Assembly (NCBI RefSeq): GCF_013004595.1
Contig: NZ_JABEMC010000002.1
Location: forward strand, 62,001 to 126,000
DNA length: 64,000 nucleotides
Direction of reading: 5' to 3'
DNA from: Brevibacterium luteolum
GTDB lineage: Bacteria > Actinomycetota > Actinomycetes > Actinomycetales > Brevibacteriaceae
The position numbers were made by a program, and so were the translations under genes. Shown here in pieces: positions 20,324-30,177 of this stretch. The notes beneath the pieces were generated by a model. The model made no database searches. It was not told where the DNA came from and was given only the letters and a program-made list of their open reading frames with translations. Numbering within the stretch: position 1 is the stretch's first letter; every line of letters begins with the position of its first letter.

Positions 20324-21204
20324 TGTACCCGCTGGTCCGTGATCTTGCTGCCACCGGCGTGCCGGTGGCAGTGACCTGTCGGGTGCTCGGCTTTACCACG
20401 CAGGGGTTCTACAAATGGTGTGCGAATCCGGTCTCAGCCCGGGACTGGGAGGAGGCGCACCTGCTCAATGCCGCCTACGACATCCATGCAGATGACCCGG
20501 AGTTCGGATATCGCTTCATCGCTGATGAACTCGCTGCTGCCGGCTACTGCACTTCTGAGCGTCGTGTGTGGCGATTGTGTTCGCGGCAGGGATTGTTCTC
20601 TCACACGGTCAAACGGGCCCGGAAACGTGGTCAGAAGCCCGGCCCGCCGGTGTGTGATGACCTCGTCGAACGTGACTTCACAGCTCAGGCAGTCAACGAG
20701 TTGTGGCTGACCGATATCACCGAGCATCACACCGGTGAGGGCAAGCTGTATATGTGCGCGGTCAAGGACGTGTTCAGCAATAGAATCGTCGGCTATGCCA
20801 TCGATTCGCGCATGAAATCGCGGCTGGCTGTGGCGGCGATTGAGGACGCTGTCACCCGTCGCGGCCGGTCACACGCTGTAGCCGGCTGCGTGGTGCACTC
20901 CGACCGAGGTTCACAATTCAGGTCGCGAAAATTTCAGCAGACGCTGAAACGTCTCGGACTGATCGCCTCGATGGGCCGAGTCGGTGCCGCTGGAGACAAT
21001 GCGGCGATGGAATCGTTCTTCGCTGTGTTGCAAAAGAACGTCCTCAACCGGCGCCGGTGGGCCACCCGCGCACAGCTTCGCATAGCAATCGTCCACTGGG
21101 TCGAGCGGACCTATCACCAGAAGCGTCGGCAGCGCCGTCTGGGTAAACTGACCCCGGTTGAATACGAACTGGTTCACCACACAGCCGCCGTCCTGGCGGC
21201 ATAA
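20320..21204 (+). CDS. IS3-family transposase OrfB (DDE catalytic domain)
   Basis: OrfB (294 residues from its ATG) carries the HTH_21-like N-terminal part and an rve integrase core. The acidic triad fits: Asp in LWLTDITEH, Asp in VVHSDRGSQF, and Glu in GDNAAMESFF, 34 residues after the second Asp as in DD(35)E transposases, with the basic residues that normally follow. It probably works as the OrfAB fusion made by -1 frameshifting at 20314-20320. The frame is intact, so the element may be active. Confidence 0.93.
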   Translation: MMYPLVRDLAATGVPVAVTCRVLGFTTQGFYKWCANPVSARDWEEAHLLNAAYDIHADDPEFGYRFIADELAAAGYCTSERRVWRLCSRQGLFSHTVKRARKRGQKPGPPVCDDLVERDFTAQAVNELWLTDITEHHTGEGKLYMCAVKDVFSNRIVGYAIDSRMKSRLAVAAIEDAVTRRGRSHAVAGCVVHSDRGSQFRSRKFQQTLKRLGLIASMGRVGAAGDNAAMESFFAVLQKNVLNRRRWATRAQLRIAIVHWVERTYHQKRRQRRLGKLTPVEYELVHHTAAVLAA

Positions 21205-21236
21205 ACGCCAGATTCAACCAAACCTTCAGCAGTCCC

Positions 21237-21956
21237 CTCAACGGCGATGCCGGCGAACGTGCCCGCGATCTCTACCGTCTGTTCTGCGACGGCGAGTTCC
21301 ACATCACCGACGCCCGCACGGCCGAGATGGCCAAACTTGTCGAGAATGCCTACCGCGACGTCAACATCGCCTTCTCCAACGAGCTCTCCGTCGTCGCCTC
21401 GAAGCTCAACGTCGACGTGTGGGAGCTCATCGACCTGGCAAACCACCATCCGCGCGTCAACATCCTTCAGCCTGGACCTGGTGTCGGCGGACACTGCATC
21501 GCCGTCGATCCGTGGTTCCTCGTCTCGGCAGCACCTGAGGAGAGCCAGCTCATCCGCACCGCCCGCGAGGTGAACGACAACAAGCCCGAGTTCGTCCTGA
21601 ACCACGTGGTGCCCAAAGCCCAGCGATTCAAGGAACCCCGGGTGGCCGTTCTCGGGCTGGCGTTCAAGCCGGACATCGACGACCTGCGCGAAAGCCCGGC
21701 CATGTACATCGCCGAAACCCTTGCCGATCGTCTTCCTGAGGGCACAATCCTCGCTGTCGAGCCGAACATCGACGAGCTCCCTGCCTCGCTGGCCGATAAG
21801 GGAAATGTCGAACTCACCGAGCTCGAAGACGCCGTCCAGACAGCCGACATCGTGCTGCTGCTGGTCGACCACTCGGAGTTCAAGAACTACGACCAGCGCC
21901 GCCTGCAGAGCACTATCGTCTACGACACCCGCGGCACCTGGCGCACCCTGCTCTGA
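21237..21956 (+). pseudogene. UDP-N-acetyl-D-mannosamine dehydrogenase-like gene, 5' part lost at the IS boundary
   Basis: The frame is open from the IS end and encodes about 239 residues of the central and C-terminal domains of a WecC/UDP-glucose dehydrogenase family protein: TDARTAEMAKLVENAYRDVNIAF, the substrate-binding block GPGVGGHCIAVDPWFLV with the catalytic Cys, and the C-terminal Rossmann domain (VAVLGLAFKPDIDDLRESP). The N-terminal NAD-binding half (about 190 residues) is absent, and the IS3 right end lies immediately upstream. No start codon with a ribosome-binding site precedes the conserved part. It can hardly make an active enzyme. It marks the site as a former polysaccharide synthesis locus together with the LCP gene. 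Confidence 0.88.
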
Positions 21957-21969
21957 TCGATTCCTCGTC

Positions 21970-22004
21970 GTGACCGGTGAACCCTCCGTGGGTTCACCGG
22001 TCAC
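21970..22004 (+). terminator. Terminator after the truncated dehydrogenase gene
   Basis: GTGACCGGTGAACCC and its exact complement form a 15-bp stem around a five-base loop, 13 bases after the stop codon. Confidence 0.75.
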
Positions 22005-22049
22005 GTCTGTCTGAGTCCGACTCCCAGGCTGCAGACCTACCGTGGGCGC

Positions 22050-22949
22050 ATGCCGTCTTCCCGCCGCCCGGACTTCACCCGTGTCGAAGCCGCCATAGAC
22101 TCGTGGGCAAACCAACGACTGGCAGCCGGAAATCTTGATCGCAGTGGGCGGTTGGGCCACATCATCACCGAGTTCACCGTCTTCGTCCTCAAACAGGCGT
22201 GGGCGTGCCTGTTCGGCGCGGCAATGCTGGCAGCGCTCGTCCTCACACACGTCTTCTACCCGGCCGAAGCCGGGCTGTCCCGCAGCGATGCACTCGTGCT
22301 CATCGCCATCGGCATCCAAGTGGTCATGGTGATCGGCCGACTCGAGACCGGCCGCGAGCTGTGGGTCATCGTCATCTTCCATGTCGTGGGCACTGGGATG
22401 GAGCTGTTCAAGACCTCCGTCGGCTCGTGGAGCTACGGAGGTGACGGCCTGCTATTCATCGGCTCAGTCCCGCTGTACACCGGGTTCATGTACGCTGCCG
22501 TCGGCTCCTACCTCGTGCGCGTCTTCAAGCTCTTCCACCTGCGCTTCAGCCACTATCCGCCGATCTGGCTGACGGCCCTCATCGCCGCAGCGATCTACGC
22601 GAACTTCTTCACCCACCACTACCTGCCCGACATCCGCTGGCTGCTCGTCGCCGCGGTCCTCCTCGTGTGGGGACGGTGCATGATGCACTTCCGCAACCAC
22701 CGCGATCAGCCGTACCGCCGGATGCCGGTGCTCGTCTCATTCATCGGGGTGGCCTTCTTCATCTGGATCGCCGAGAACATCGGCACCTACACCGGCTCGT
22801 GGATCTATCCGCACCAGAACGACGGCTGGGAGCTCGTCTCGATCTCCAAGCTGGTCGCCTGGTTCCTGCTCATGATCATCTCCGTCGTCCTCGTCACCCT
22901 CGTCTACCGGCCCCAGCCACCAACGCCGGATACCGGCACCCGGACGTGA
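22050..22949 (+). CDS. DUF817 family integral membrane protein
   Basis: The 299-residue protein has a short soluble N-terminus (residues 1-45) and about eight hydrophobic segments. The blocks FVLKQAWACLFGAAML, ELFKTSVGSWSYG, IGSVPLYTGFMYAAVGSYL and ENIGTYTGSWIYPHQNDGWELVSISKL match the DUF817 family, for which no biochemical role is established. The start at 22050 lies 46 bases after the upstream terminator and lacks a strong ribosome-binding site, so a slightly different start is possible. It is a single gene, convergent with the aldolase. Confidence 0.82.
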   Translation: MPSSRRPDFTRVEAAIDSWANQRLAAGNLDRSGRLGHIITEFTVFVLKQAWACLFGAAMLAALVLTHVFYPAEAGLSRSDALVLIAIGIQVVMVIGRLETGRELWVIVIFHVVGTGMELFKTSVGSWSYGGDGLLFIGSVPLYTGFMYAAVGSYLVRVFKLFHLRFSHYPPIWLTALIAAAIYANFFTHHYLPDIRWLLVAAVLLVWGRCMMHFRNHRDQPYRRMPVLVSFIGVAFFIWIAENIGTYTGSWIYPHQNDGWELVSISKLVAWFLLMIISVVLVTLVYRPQPPTPDTGTRT

Positions 22950-22952
22950 CAA

Positions 22953-23003
22953 CGGCGGCCCCACCTCGGGAACGGGAAGATGCCGTCTGAGGTGGAGCCG
23001 CCG
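22953..23003. terminator. Bidirectional hairpin between DUF817 gene and aldolase gene
   Basis: CGGCGGCCCCACCTC (22953-22967) pairs with 22989-23003 with one mismatch across a 21-base loop. It lies between two convergent genes. One arm contains the CCACCTCGGGAACGGG variant of the dispersed motif. Confidence 0.55.
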
Positions 23004-23017
23004 GTGCTGTGGTCAGG

Positions 23018-24040
<1,023 letters not shown>

Positions 24041-24166
24041 GGGCTTCTCCTTCGACGAGCAGGGATGGACGCATGGTCGGTCGTACTCCCGATCTTGTCA
24101 CCTCAGGGTCCGTATTGCCACATGTGCATCGGCTGCAGGCGGGCGGTTCCGGGCTAAAGTCGAACC

Positions 24167-25561
24167 ATGACCTCTTCTCCCCCGCCCTCCGGCGGCCCGG
24201 CCCCGGAGCAGACCGCCGCAGCACAGATGCAGGCCGGCACCGCAGCCGGCCCGACCCCGCGCGGGGGCTCGCGCACGGCGATCGCCGCGTGGGCGCTGTG
24301 GGATTGGGGTTCGGCTGCGTTCAACGCCGTCATCATCACCTTCGTCTTCGCCCCGTATCTCACGAAGGCCGTCGCCTCGACCGAGGAGGCCGGCTCGAGT
24401 GCGCTCGGCTGGTCGATGGCCGGCGCAGGCCTCATCATCGCCCTCATCGCGCCGGCAGCCGGCACCCGCGCTGATGCCGGCGGGCGGCACAAGATGTGGC
24501 TGGGCATCCACACGCTCATCGTCATCGCGAGCATGGCCGGCATGTTCTGGGTCAAGGACACCCCCGACCACCTCGCCCTCGGGCTCATCCTGCTGGCCGT
24601 CGGCAGCATCTTCTTCGAGTTCGCCGAGGTCTCCTACAACGGGCTCATGATCCGCATCACGACACCGGCGAACATCGGCAAGGTCTCCGGATTCGGCTGG
24701 GGCATGGGCTATGTCGGCGGGCTCGTACTCCTCGTCATCCTGCTCTTCACCGTCATCCAGCCCGAGGTCGGGATCTTCGGCGCCACGGATGCCGAGGGCC
24801 TGCGCTACCGGATCGTCGCGGTGATCTCCGCGGTGTGGTTCCTGCTGTTTGCGATCCCCGTCTTCCTCTTCGCACCCGGTGCCGCCGACACGGCAGCCAT
24901 GCGCGAACAGGGCAATCCGGTCGTCGCCTTCGCCCGTGACTACAAGGCACTGGTCATCCGGCTGGTGACGATGTGGCGCGATGAGCGCCGGACGCTGAAG
25001 TTCTTCATCGCCTCGGCCGTGTTCCGCGACGGGCTGGCGGCCATCTTCGCCTTCGCAGGCGTCCTGGCAGCTGGCTCCTACGGGTTCTCCCCCGCTGATG
25101 TCATCATCCTCGGCGTCGCAGCCAACATCGTCGCCGGCATCGGGTCGGTCCTCGCCGGGTTCCTCGATGACCGGTTCGGGCCCAAGAGCGTCATCATCGG
25201 CGGGCTCATCGTCCTCATCGTCGCCGGCACCCCGATCGTCTTCACCGACAGCGTCACCGTGTTCTGGGTGTGCGCCATGGTGCTGAGCTTCTGCGTGGGG
25301 CCGGTGCAGGCGGCCAGCCGCTCCTTCCTCGCCCGCATCACCCCGCCGGAGAAGGCCGGAGAGAACTTCGGCCTCTACGCCACCACCGGCCGGGCCGTCA
25401 GCTTCTTAGGCCCGGCGATGTTCGCCGTGTCCATCGCGATCTTCGGCTTCCAGCGCGCCGGAGTCATCGGCATCATCGCCGTGCTGGCCCTCGGGCTCAT
25501 CCTCGTCATCCCCGTCCCCGAAGGCTCCGCCAAGGCGGCGACCGGACGCCGGGACACCTGA
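24167..25561 (+). CDS. MFS transporter, UMF1 / Atg22-like family
   Basis: This 464-residue membrane protein has a 37-residue Pro/Ala-rich N-terminus and about twelve hydrophobic segments. WALWDWGSAAFNAVIITFVFAPY at the first helix and FEFAEVSYNGLM between helices are hallmarks of the UMF1 family, related to yeast Atg22 vacuolar amino acid effluxers. Bacterial members are usually uncharacterized, so amino acid or small-metabolite export is only a guess. The gene is monocistronic. The dispersed 13-mer CCACCGCCTCGGG begins one base after its stop codon. Confidence 0.85.
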   Translation: MTSSPPPSGGPAPEQTAAAQMQAGTAAGPTPRGGSRTAIAAWALWDWGSAAFNAVIITFVFAPYLTKAVASTEEAGSSALGWSMAGAGLIIALIAPAAGTRADAGGRHKMWLGIHTLIVIASMAGMFWVKDTPDHLALGLILLAVGSIFFEFAEVSYNGLMIRITTPANIGKVSGFGWGMGYVGGLVLLVILLFTVIQPEVGIFGATDAEGLRYRIVAVISAVWFLLFAIPVFLFAPGAADTAAMREQGNPVVAFARDYKALVIRLVTMWRDERRTLKFFIASAVFRDGLAAIFAFAGVLAAGSYGFSPADVIILGVAANIVAGIGSVLAGFLDDRFGPKSVIIGGLIVLIVAGTPIVFTDSVTVFWVCAMVLSFCVGPVQAASRSFLARITPPEKAGENFGLYATTGRAVSFLGPAMFAVSIAIFGFQRAGVIGIIAVLALGLILVIPVPEGSAKAATGRRDT

Positions 25562-25688
25562 CCACCGCCTCGGGCGCGGCCACAAGCCGAGACCAGCCCT
25601 CCTGCCGCCAGCCGATCGAGTTGTGAGACCTCAGCCACAGGCTTAGACTGAACGCACGCTCACTTATCGAACGATCGAGGTAGTTCTT

Positions 25689-26882
25689 ATGGATCATCTG
25701 CTCAGCCCGGAAGAGCTCGATTTCGCCCATCAGATGCGCGAGTTCTTCCGCACCGAAATCCCGGAGGAAATCCGCTACCGCCAGGCCATCGGCCAGGAGC
25801 TTTCCAAAGAGGACATCGTCACCAGCCAGCGCATCCTCAACAAGCACGGCTACGCGGTGCCGAACTGGCCGGTCGAATGGGGTGGCCAGGACTGGACGCC
25901 CGTGCAGCGCCACATCTGGCTTGAGGAGATGCAGCTGGCCTCCGTGCCGACTCCGCTGCCGTTCAACACCGCGATGGTCGGCCCGGTGATCGCGACGTTC
26001 GGCTCCCGGGAGCTCAAGGAGCGCTTCCTGCCGGCCACAGCCAACATCGACATCTGGTGGTCCCAGGGCTTCTCCGAGCCCAACGCCGGCTCCGACCTCG
26101 CCTCGGTCAAGACCTCGGCCGTGCGCAAGGGCGATGTCTACATCGTCAACGGCCAGAAGACCTGGACGACGCTCGGCCAGTACGGCGACTGGATCTTCAA
26201 CCTCGTGCGCACCGACCCGGATGCCAAGAAGCAGGCCGGCATCTCGTTCCTGCTCATCGACATGAAGTCCCCCGGTGTCACCGTCCGCCCGATCGAGCTC
26301 ATCGACGGCGGCCACGAGGTCAACGAAGTGTTCTTCGACAACGTCGAGGTCCCCGTCGAGAATCTCGTCGGCGAAGAGAACAAGGGCTGGACGTACGCGA
26401 AGTTCCTGCTCGGCAACGAGCGCACCGGCATCGCCCGGATCGGCGACTCGAAGGTCGCACTGGCCCGCGTCAAGGCCTACGCCGCGGCCACCAAGACCTC
26501 CCGCGGCACGCTGCTCGACGACCCGCTGTTCGCCGCCCGCCTGACGAAGGTCGAAGCCGAACTCACCGCGCTCGAGTTCACCCAGCTGCGGATCCTCTCG
26601 ACCCAGGTCGCAGGCGATGACAAGCCGGATCCGCGCTCCTCGGTGCTCAAGCTGCGCGGCTCGATGATCCAGCAGGACATCTCCGAGCTCATGATGGACG
26701 TGCTCGGCCCGCAGGGCATCGACTTCGTCGACAGCCGCGAGGTGCCCACCGGCTTCACGACCCTGCCTCCGGGTGCTGTCGATGCCGGCCCGCACTACTA
26801 CAACTACCGCAAGGTCACCATCTACGGCGGCTCCTCGGAAGTCCAGCGCTCGATCATCTCGAAGGCTCTGCTCGGACTCTGA
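25689..26882 (+). CDS. Acyl-CoA dehydrogenase, large subunit of a heteromeric pair (PimC-like)
   Basis: This 397-residue flavoprotein has the standard acyl-CoA dehydrogenase fold: N-terminal helices, the FAD-contact block WWSQGFSEPNAGSDLAS, the beta domain (KTWTTLGQYGDWIF), GNERTGIARIG, and the C-terminal IYGGSSEVQRSIISKALLGL. The divergent second gene next door is typical of actinobacterial alpha2beta2 dehydrogenases acting on bulky or dicarboxylic acyl-CoAs; this one resembles pimeloyl-CoA dehydrogenase large subunits. GAGGT lies seven bases before the ATG. The next gene begins 37 bases on and is surely co-transcribed. Substrate is inferred only. Confidence 0.88.
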   Translation: MDHLLSPEELDFAHQMREFFRTEIPEEIRYRQAIGQELSKEDIVTSQRILNKHGYAVPNWPVEWGGQDWTPVQRHIWLEEMQLASVPTPLPFNTAMVGPVIATFGSRELKERFLPATANIDIWWSQGFSEPNAGSDLASVKTSAVRKGDVYIVNGQKTWTTLGQYGDWIFNLVRTDPDAKKQAGISFLLIDMKSPGVTVRPIELIDGGHEVNEVFFDNVEVPVENLVGEENKGWTYAKFLLGNERTGIARIGDSKVALARVKAYAAATKTSRGTLLDDPLFAARLTKVEAELTALEFTQLRILSTQVAGDDKPDPRSSVLKLRGSMIQQDISELMMDVLGPQGIDFVDSREVPTGFTTLPPGAVDAGPHYYNYRKVTIYGGSSEVQRSIISKALLGL

Positions 26883-26919
26883 TCCGCAGGCTCGACTCTT
26901 TCACCACTAGGAGAACTCA

Positions 26920-28062
26920 ATGGATCTCGAACTCACAGACGTCCAGCAGGAGCTTGCCTCGACCGTCGGCCGCCTGCTTTCCACCAAATACGACGCCGCC
27001 GCCCGCGACGAGGTGCTCGCCTCCGAAGCCGGCTACAGCGCGGACATGTGGAACCAGTTCGCTGAGATCGGCCTGCTCGGCCTGCCGATCGACGAAGACT
27101 ACGACGGCGCCGACATGGGATTTGCCGAAGTCGCCGTCGTCATGGAGCAGTTCGGCCGCGCACTGACCTTGGAGCCGTACCTGGCCACCGTCGTGCTCGG
27201 TGCCGGGCTCATCACCGCCGTCGGCACCGACGAGCAGAAGTCGGAGCTGCTGCCCGGCGTGGCCGCCGGTGAGACGAAGCTGGCGTTCGCCGCCTACGAA
27301 CCGGCCGGACGCTACGATCTCACGCAGCCGGGCACCACCGCCTCGGTCTCGGAGTCCGGCGGAACGCTGACCGGCGAGAAGTCCGGGGTGCTCGGACTCG
27401 GAGCCGCTGACCGGCTCATCGTCTCCGCTGCCGTCGACGGCGGGGTGGGCCTGTTCCTCGTCGACCCGGCTGCCGAGGGTGTGACGATCGACGTGCGTAC
27501 GCAGGCCGATGGCCACAAGGCCGGCTCGGTGCTCTTCGACAGCGCCCCGGCCACCCGCCTGGGCGAAGGCGATGCTTCAGAAGCAATCGCTGCCGTCATC
27601 GACACCGCCAACGCCGCCCTGTGCGCCGAGGCCGTTGGCGCGATGGAGGCCTCGCTGAAGATGACCGCGGAGTACCTGCACACCCGCGAGCAGTTCGGCT
27701 TCCCGATCGGCCGCAACCAGGTCCTGCAGCACCGGGCAGCCGACCTGTACGCCACGCTCGAGTACGCCAAGAGCATGGCCCTGTACGCCAAGCTCGCCGT
27801 CATCGAGAACAACCCGCAGACCCGCCACCGGGACGTCATCGCAGCCAAGCTCGTCATCGACGACGCCTGCCGGCACATCAGCCAGGAGGCGATCCAGATG
27901 CACGGCGGCATCGGCATGACGATGGAGTACCCGATCGGCCACTACGCCAAGCGGCTGACGGTCATTCCGCGCACCTTCGACGAAGCCGACGCCTTGAGCG
28001 CCGAGCTTGCCGAGATGGGCGGGCTCATCGAAGCCCGCGCAGCCGACCTGCAGGCCGGCTGA
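26920..28062 (+). CDS. Acyl-CoA dehydrogenase, small subunit of a heteromeric pair (PimD-like)
   Basis: The 380-residue protein keeps the acyl-CoA dehydrogenase architecture but with a degenerate central domain: the usual flavin-contact block is reduced to FAAYEPAGRYDL, and several loops are shorter. The C-terminal helical domain is well kept (YLHTREQFGFPIGRNQVLQHRAADLY and QEAIQMHGGIGMTMEYPIGHYAKRL). In the PimC/PimD and FadE pairs one subunit supplies the base and the other mainly structure, which fits this asymmetry. AGGAG lies seven bases before the ATG. A strong hairpin terminator follows 50 bases after the stop. Confidence 0.86.
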   Translation: MDLELTDVQQELASTVGRLLSTKYDAAARDEVLASEAGYSADMWNQFAEIGLLGLPIDEDYDGADMGFAEVAVVMEQFGRALTLEPYLATVVLGAGLITAVGTDEQKSELLPGVAAGETKLAFAAYEPAGRYDLTQPGTTASVSESGGTLTGEKSGVLGLGAADRLIVSAAVDGGVGLFLVDPAAEGVTIDVRTQADGHKAGSVLFDSAPATRLGEGDASEAIAAVIDTANAALCAEAVGAMEASLKMTAEYLHTREQFGFPIGRNQVLQHRAADLYATLEYAKSMALYAKLAVIENNPQTRHRDVIAAKLVIDDACRHISQEAIQMHGGIGMTMEYPIGHYAKRLTVIPRTFDEADALSAELAEMGGLIEARAADLQAG

Positions 28063-28112
28063 GACCGCGGGCGGCAGACCGAGACTCCCTGCCTGACCCG
28101 CGCGCTCCCCTG

Positions 28113-28152
28113 AACCGACCCCGAGGTGGTGAGAACCGCCTCGGGGTCGGTT
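28113..28152 (+). terminator. Terminator of the acyl-CoA dehydrogenase operon
   Basis: An 18-bp stem (AACCGACCCCGAGGTGGT against its complement, one G-T position) closes with a GAGA tetraloop. Each arm contains a copy of the dispersed CCTCGGG-type motif, so the motif here is part of a hairpin. Confidence 0.82.
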
Positions 28153-28252
28153 GCTGCGCAGACGATGGGCACGGTGGCTGCCGGCGGTGAGTTCGGTTAG
28201 GTTGAGGAGTGCACTGCGCTGCCGCCAGTGATGACCCACTGAAGGAACCGCG

Positions 28253-29473
28253 ATGACCCTGCCCCGGATTTCTGCGACCCGCCACCTGGCAGTCGTCGTC
28301 CTGCTCGTCCTCACCGTCCTGCTCACCGGCTGCATGAAGATCAACGGCGACCTCGCCATCAGCAGGGACCTGATGGTCTCCGGCACCGTCGACGCACTCA
28401 TCGAGCGCACTGCCGTTGAAGACCTCAGCGCATTCGACTCCAGCACCTACGGCTCAGGCACCGGCGACGCTGACACCCTGATCGATGAGTCGATCGAAAG
28501 GGCACGGCAGACCCTGCCTGCAGGTGTCACGGTGGAGAAGATCGCCGATGAGCAGTACATCGGGGCGCGCTACACCTACGATGCGGTCGACCCCAGCCAT
28601 ACCGCGGTGGAGGACTTCGGCCTCAGCGGACTGCACCTCAGTGACCAGGACGACGAGATCACCCTGCGCATGCCCAACTTCCTCCTCATCGATGACGTCG
28701 GCCCCAGCTATGGGTCCGCCGGCTGGAGTCATGCTCCCGGCCGGTTCATGTTCGATCAGGCGAAGATGACGTTCACGTTCCCCGGTCGTGTCGTCAGCGC
28801 ACCCGGCGGCGAGGTCAAGGGGAAGACGGTGACGTTCGACCTGCGGCAATTCTCAGGCGACACCGTCACGGTGACGGCGAAGGCCTCGTCGTTTCCCTGG
28901 TGGGTCCTGTTCGTCGTCGGCGGGGTGCTCGTGCTGCTCATCGTGGCCGGAGTCATCATCGCCGTCATCGCGCGCAAGAAGCGTCAGCGGCAGGCGATGC
29001 CGCCTGCGCCTGGTTACGGTGGGCCCGGTTACGGTGGGCCCGGTTATGGAGCAGGTCCCTGGATGCCAGGGCCGGGAGGACCCGGATACGGCGGGCAAGG
29101 GTACGGTTCAGCAGGACCGGGGCCTGCAGGTCCCGGGTATCCCGGGCCGGTGGGTGCTGCAGGTCCGCCGCCAGCTGGGCCCGGTGCGGGCCCGCCGCAG
29201 AATCAGCCGATGCCCCCGCACGCTCAGCCGGGGACCTATGGTCAGCCCACCCCATATACGTCTGGTCCTGCGCACCAGCCGGGCCAGCCTCATTCGGGAG
29301 CTGCGCATCCGGGGCCGGCACAGCCGGGGCAGCCAGGTATGCCGCACCCAGGGCCTGCGCAGCCGGGACCGGGGCAGCCGGGCCCAGGGCCTGAGTCGGC
29401 TGCGCCGAATGACCACCGTCGTTTTGCCCCACCCGAATCGCGCACGCACATGAAACGGTCGGGCGCAGACTGA
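28253..29473 (+). CDS. LppM-like membrane-anchored lipoprotein with Pro/Gly-rich cytoplasmic tail (paralogue 1)
   Basis: This 406-residue protein has a signal peptide with lipobox LLTGC (Cys24) leading into MKINGDLAISRDLMVSGTVDA, the start of an LppM-type domain of about 180 residues. A single membrane segment (WWVLFVVGGVLVLLIVAGVI, near residues 217-240) and a basic stop-transfer (ARKKRQRQ) follow. The last 150 residues are Pro/Gly/Gln/Ala-rich and probably disordered. LppM proteins of mycobacteria bind lipids and affect envelope lipoglycans; a similar role is an inference. A convergent paralogue lies at 31004-32116, with a toxin-antitoxin pair between. Confidence 0.8.
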   Translation: MTLPRISATRHLAVVVLLVLTVLLTGCMKINGDLAISRDLMVSGTVDALIERTAVEDLSAFDSSTYGSGTGDADTLIDESIERARQTLPAGVTVEKIADEQYIGARYTYDAVDPSHTAVEDFGLSGLHLSDQDDEITLRMPNFLLIDDVGPSYGSAGWSHAPGRFMFDQAKMTFTFPGRVVSAPGGEVKGKTVTFDLRQFSGDTVTVTAKASSFPWWVLFVVGGVLVLLIVAGVIIAVIARKKRQRQAMPPAPGYGGPGYGGPGYGAGPWMPGPGGPGYGGQGYGSAGPGPAGPGYPGPVGAAGPPPAGPGAGPPQNQPMPPHAQPGTYGQPTPYTSGPAHQPGQPHSGAAHPGPAQPGQPGMPHPGPAQPGPGQPGPGPESAAPNDHRRFAPPESRTHMKRSGAD

Positions 29474-29496
29474 TACCTCCTGCAACGATGCACCAC

Positions 29497-29534
29497 ATGT
29501 AGCTCATGGTCTTATCAAGCTACATCGCTACAAT
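29497..29534 (+). promoter_or_regulatory. Promoter and operator palindrome of the RES/Xre toxin-antitoxin operon
   Basis: ATGTAGCT (29497-29504) and AGCTACAT (29518-29525) form a perfect 8-base inverted repeat with a 13-base spacer. It ends just upstream of a -10 box TACAAT (29529-29534), with the antitoxin ATG at 29554. This layout fits autoregulation by the antitoxin. The -35 box is not clear. Confidence 0.6.
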
Positions 29535-29553
29535 AGCGTGGAGGAGGGCCGCC

Positions 29554-30177
29554 ATGACCATCAGCAGTTCAGACCAGTTTCACGTCAGCGATGTCAACGA
29601 CCACCTCGAGGTCGTAGGAGCCAGCAAGGAAGAATTGGAGCAAGCTTTCGCTCTGATCCGGGCCAGTCGGCACAAGAAAGTCGAAGCTCGGGCTGCTTTC
29701 GCGTCCTACGTCCGCCAGACGATGTTCGACGAGAGCGCAGCGCTCATTTCGCTTGCATCGCAGAAGCAGGTCCAACGAAGCGCGGGCCTCCGGCAGCACC
29801 TCATGGACGTCGAGGGCTTCGAAACCTATGCTTCTCTGGCAGAAACACGCAACTCTCTGGAGAGCTCTGTTCGCACGTGGGTTTCGCGGAAGCGGAAGCG
29901 CAATGAGCTGTTCACCATCGAGCTCAATGGGGCCACCATGATTCCCACGGTTCAGCTCACGAGCTCAGGTGATGAGGACCCTCGCATTGTCGAACTCATG
30001 CGCCCCCTCCTCGACGCCGGCCTCGACGGCTGGTCACTCTGGGCATGGCTCACACAGCCGAACGGGCTGCTCAGTGGAGAAGTTCCAGCCGAAGTGGTGA
30101 AGACCAACACTCGACGAGCGGTACGAGCCGCGGACCGCTACGCGGCTGAGATCCGGCGCGCGACGGAAAGCGCATGA
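29554..30177 (+). CDS. Antitoxin of RES-type pair, with Xre/MbcA/ParS-like toxin-binding end
   Basis: This 207-residue protein is encoded directly before a RES-domain toxin, whose gene starts inside its last codons (4-base overlap). The C-terminal part (MRPLLDAGLDGWSLWAWLTQPNGLLSGEVPAEVV) matches the Xre-MbcA-ParS toxin-binding segment, whose pattern is a tryptophan-containing helix followed by PN and a GxxPxE turn. The N-terminal 120 residues are helical and basic near the middle (RTWVSRKRKRNE) and may bind the palindrome upstream. I start at 29554 because a GGAGGAGGG run lies five bases upstream; the frame is open from 29506. Antitoxin assignment rests mostly on position and the C-terminal match. 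Confidence 0.72.
   Translation: MTISSSDQFHVSDVNDHLEVVGASKEELEQAFALIRASRHKKVEARAAFASYVRQTMFDESAALISLASQKQVQRSAGLRQHLMDVEGFETYASLAETRNSLESSVRTWVSRKRKRNELFTIELNGATMIPTVQLTSSGDEDPRIVELMRPLLDAGLDGWSLWAWLTQPNGLLSGEVPAEVVKTNTRRAVRAADRYAAEIRRATESA

Larger units (their letters stand above)
19961..21236 (+). mobile_element. IS3-family insertion sequence, apparently complete
   Basis: The element is 1276 bases long and bounded by perfect 23-bp inverted repeats (19961-19983 and 21214-21236, beginning GGGACTGCTGAAGG). It carries orfA (HTH protein) and orfB (DDE integrase-fold transposase) overlapping in a -1 relation. The flanking triplets (AGC on the left, CTC on the right) do not match, so no target duplication is seen. 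The right end abuts a sugar dehydrogenase gene lacking its 5' half. This fits an IS that caused an adjacent deletion or was the substrate of recombination after insertion. Confidence 0.93.
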
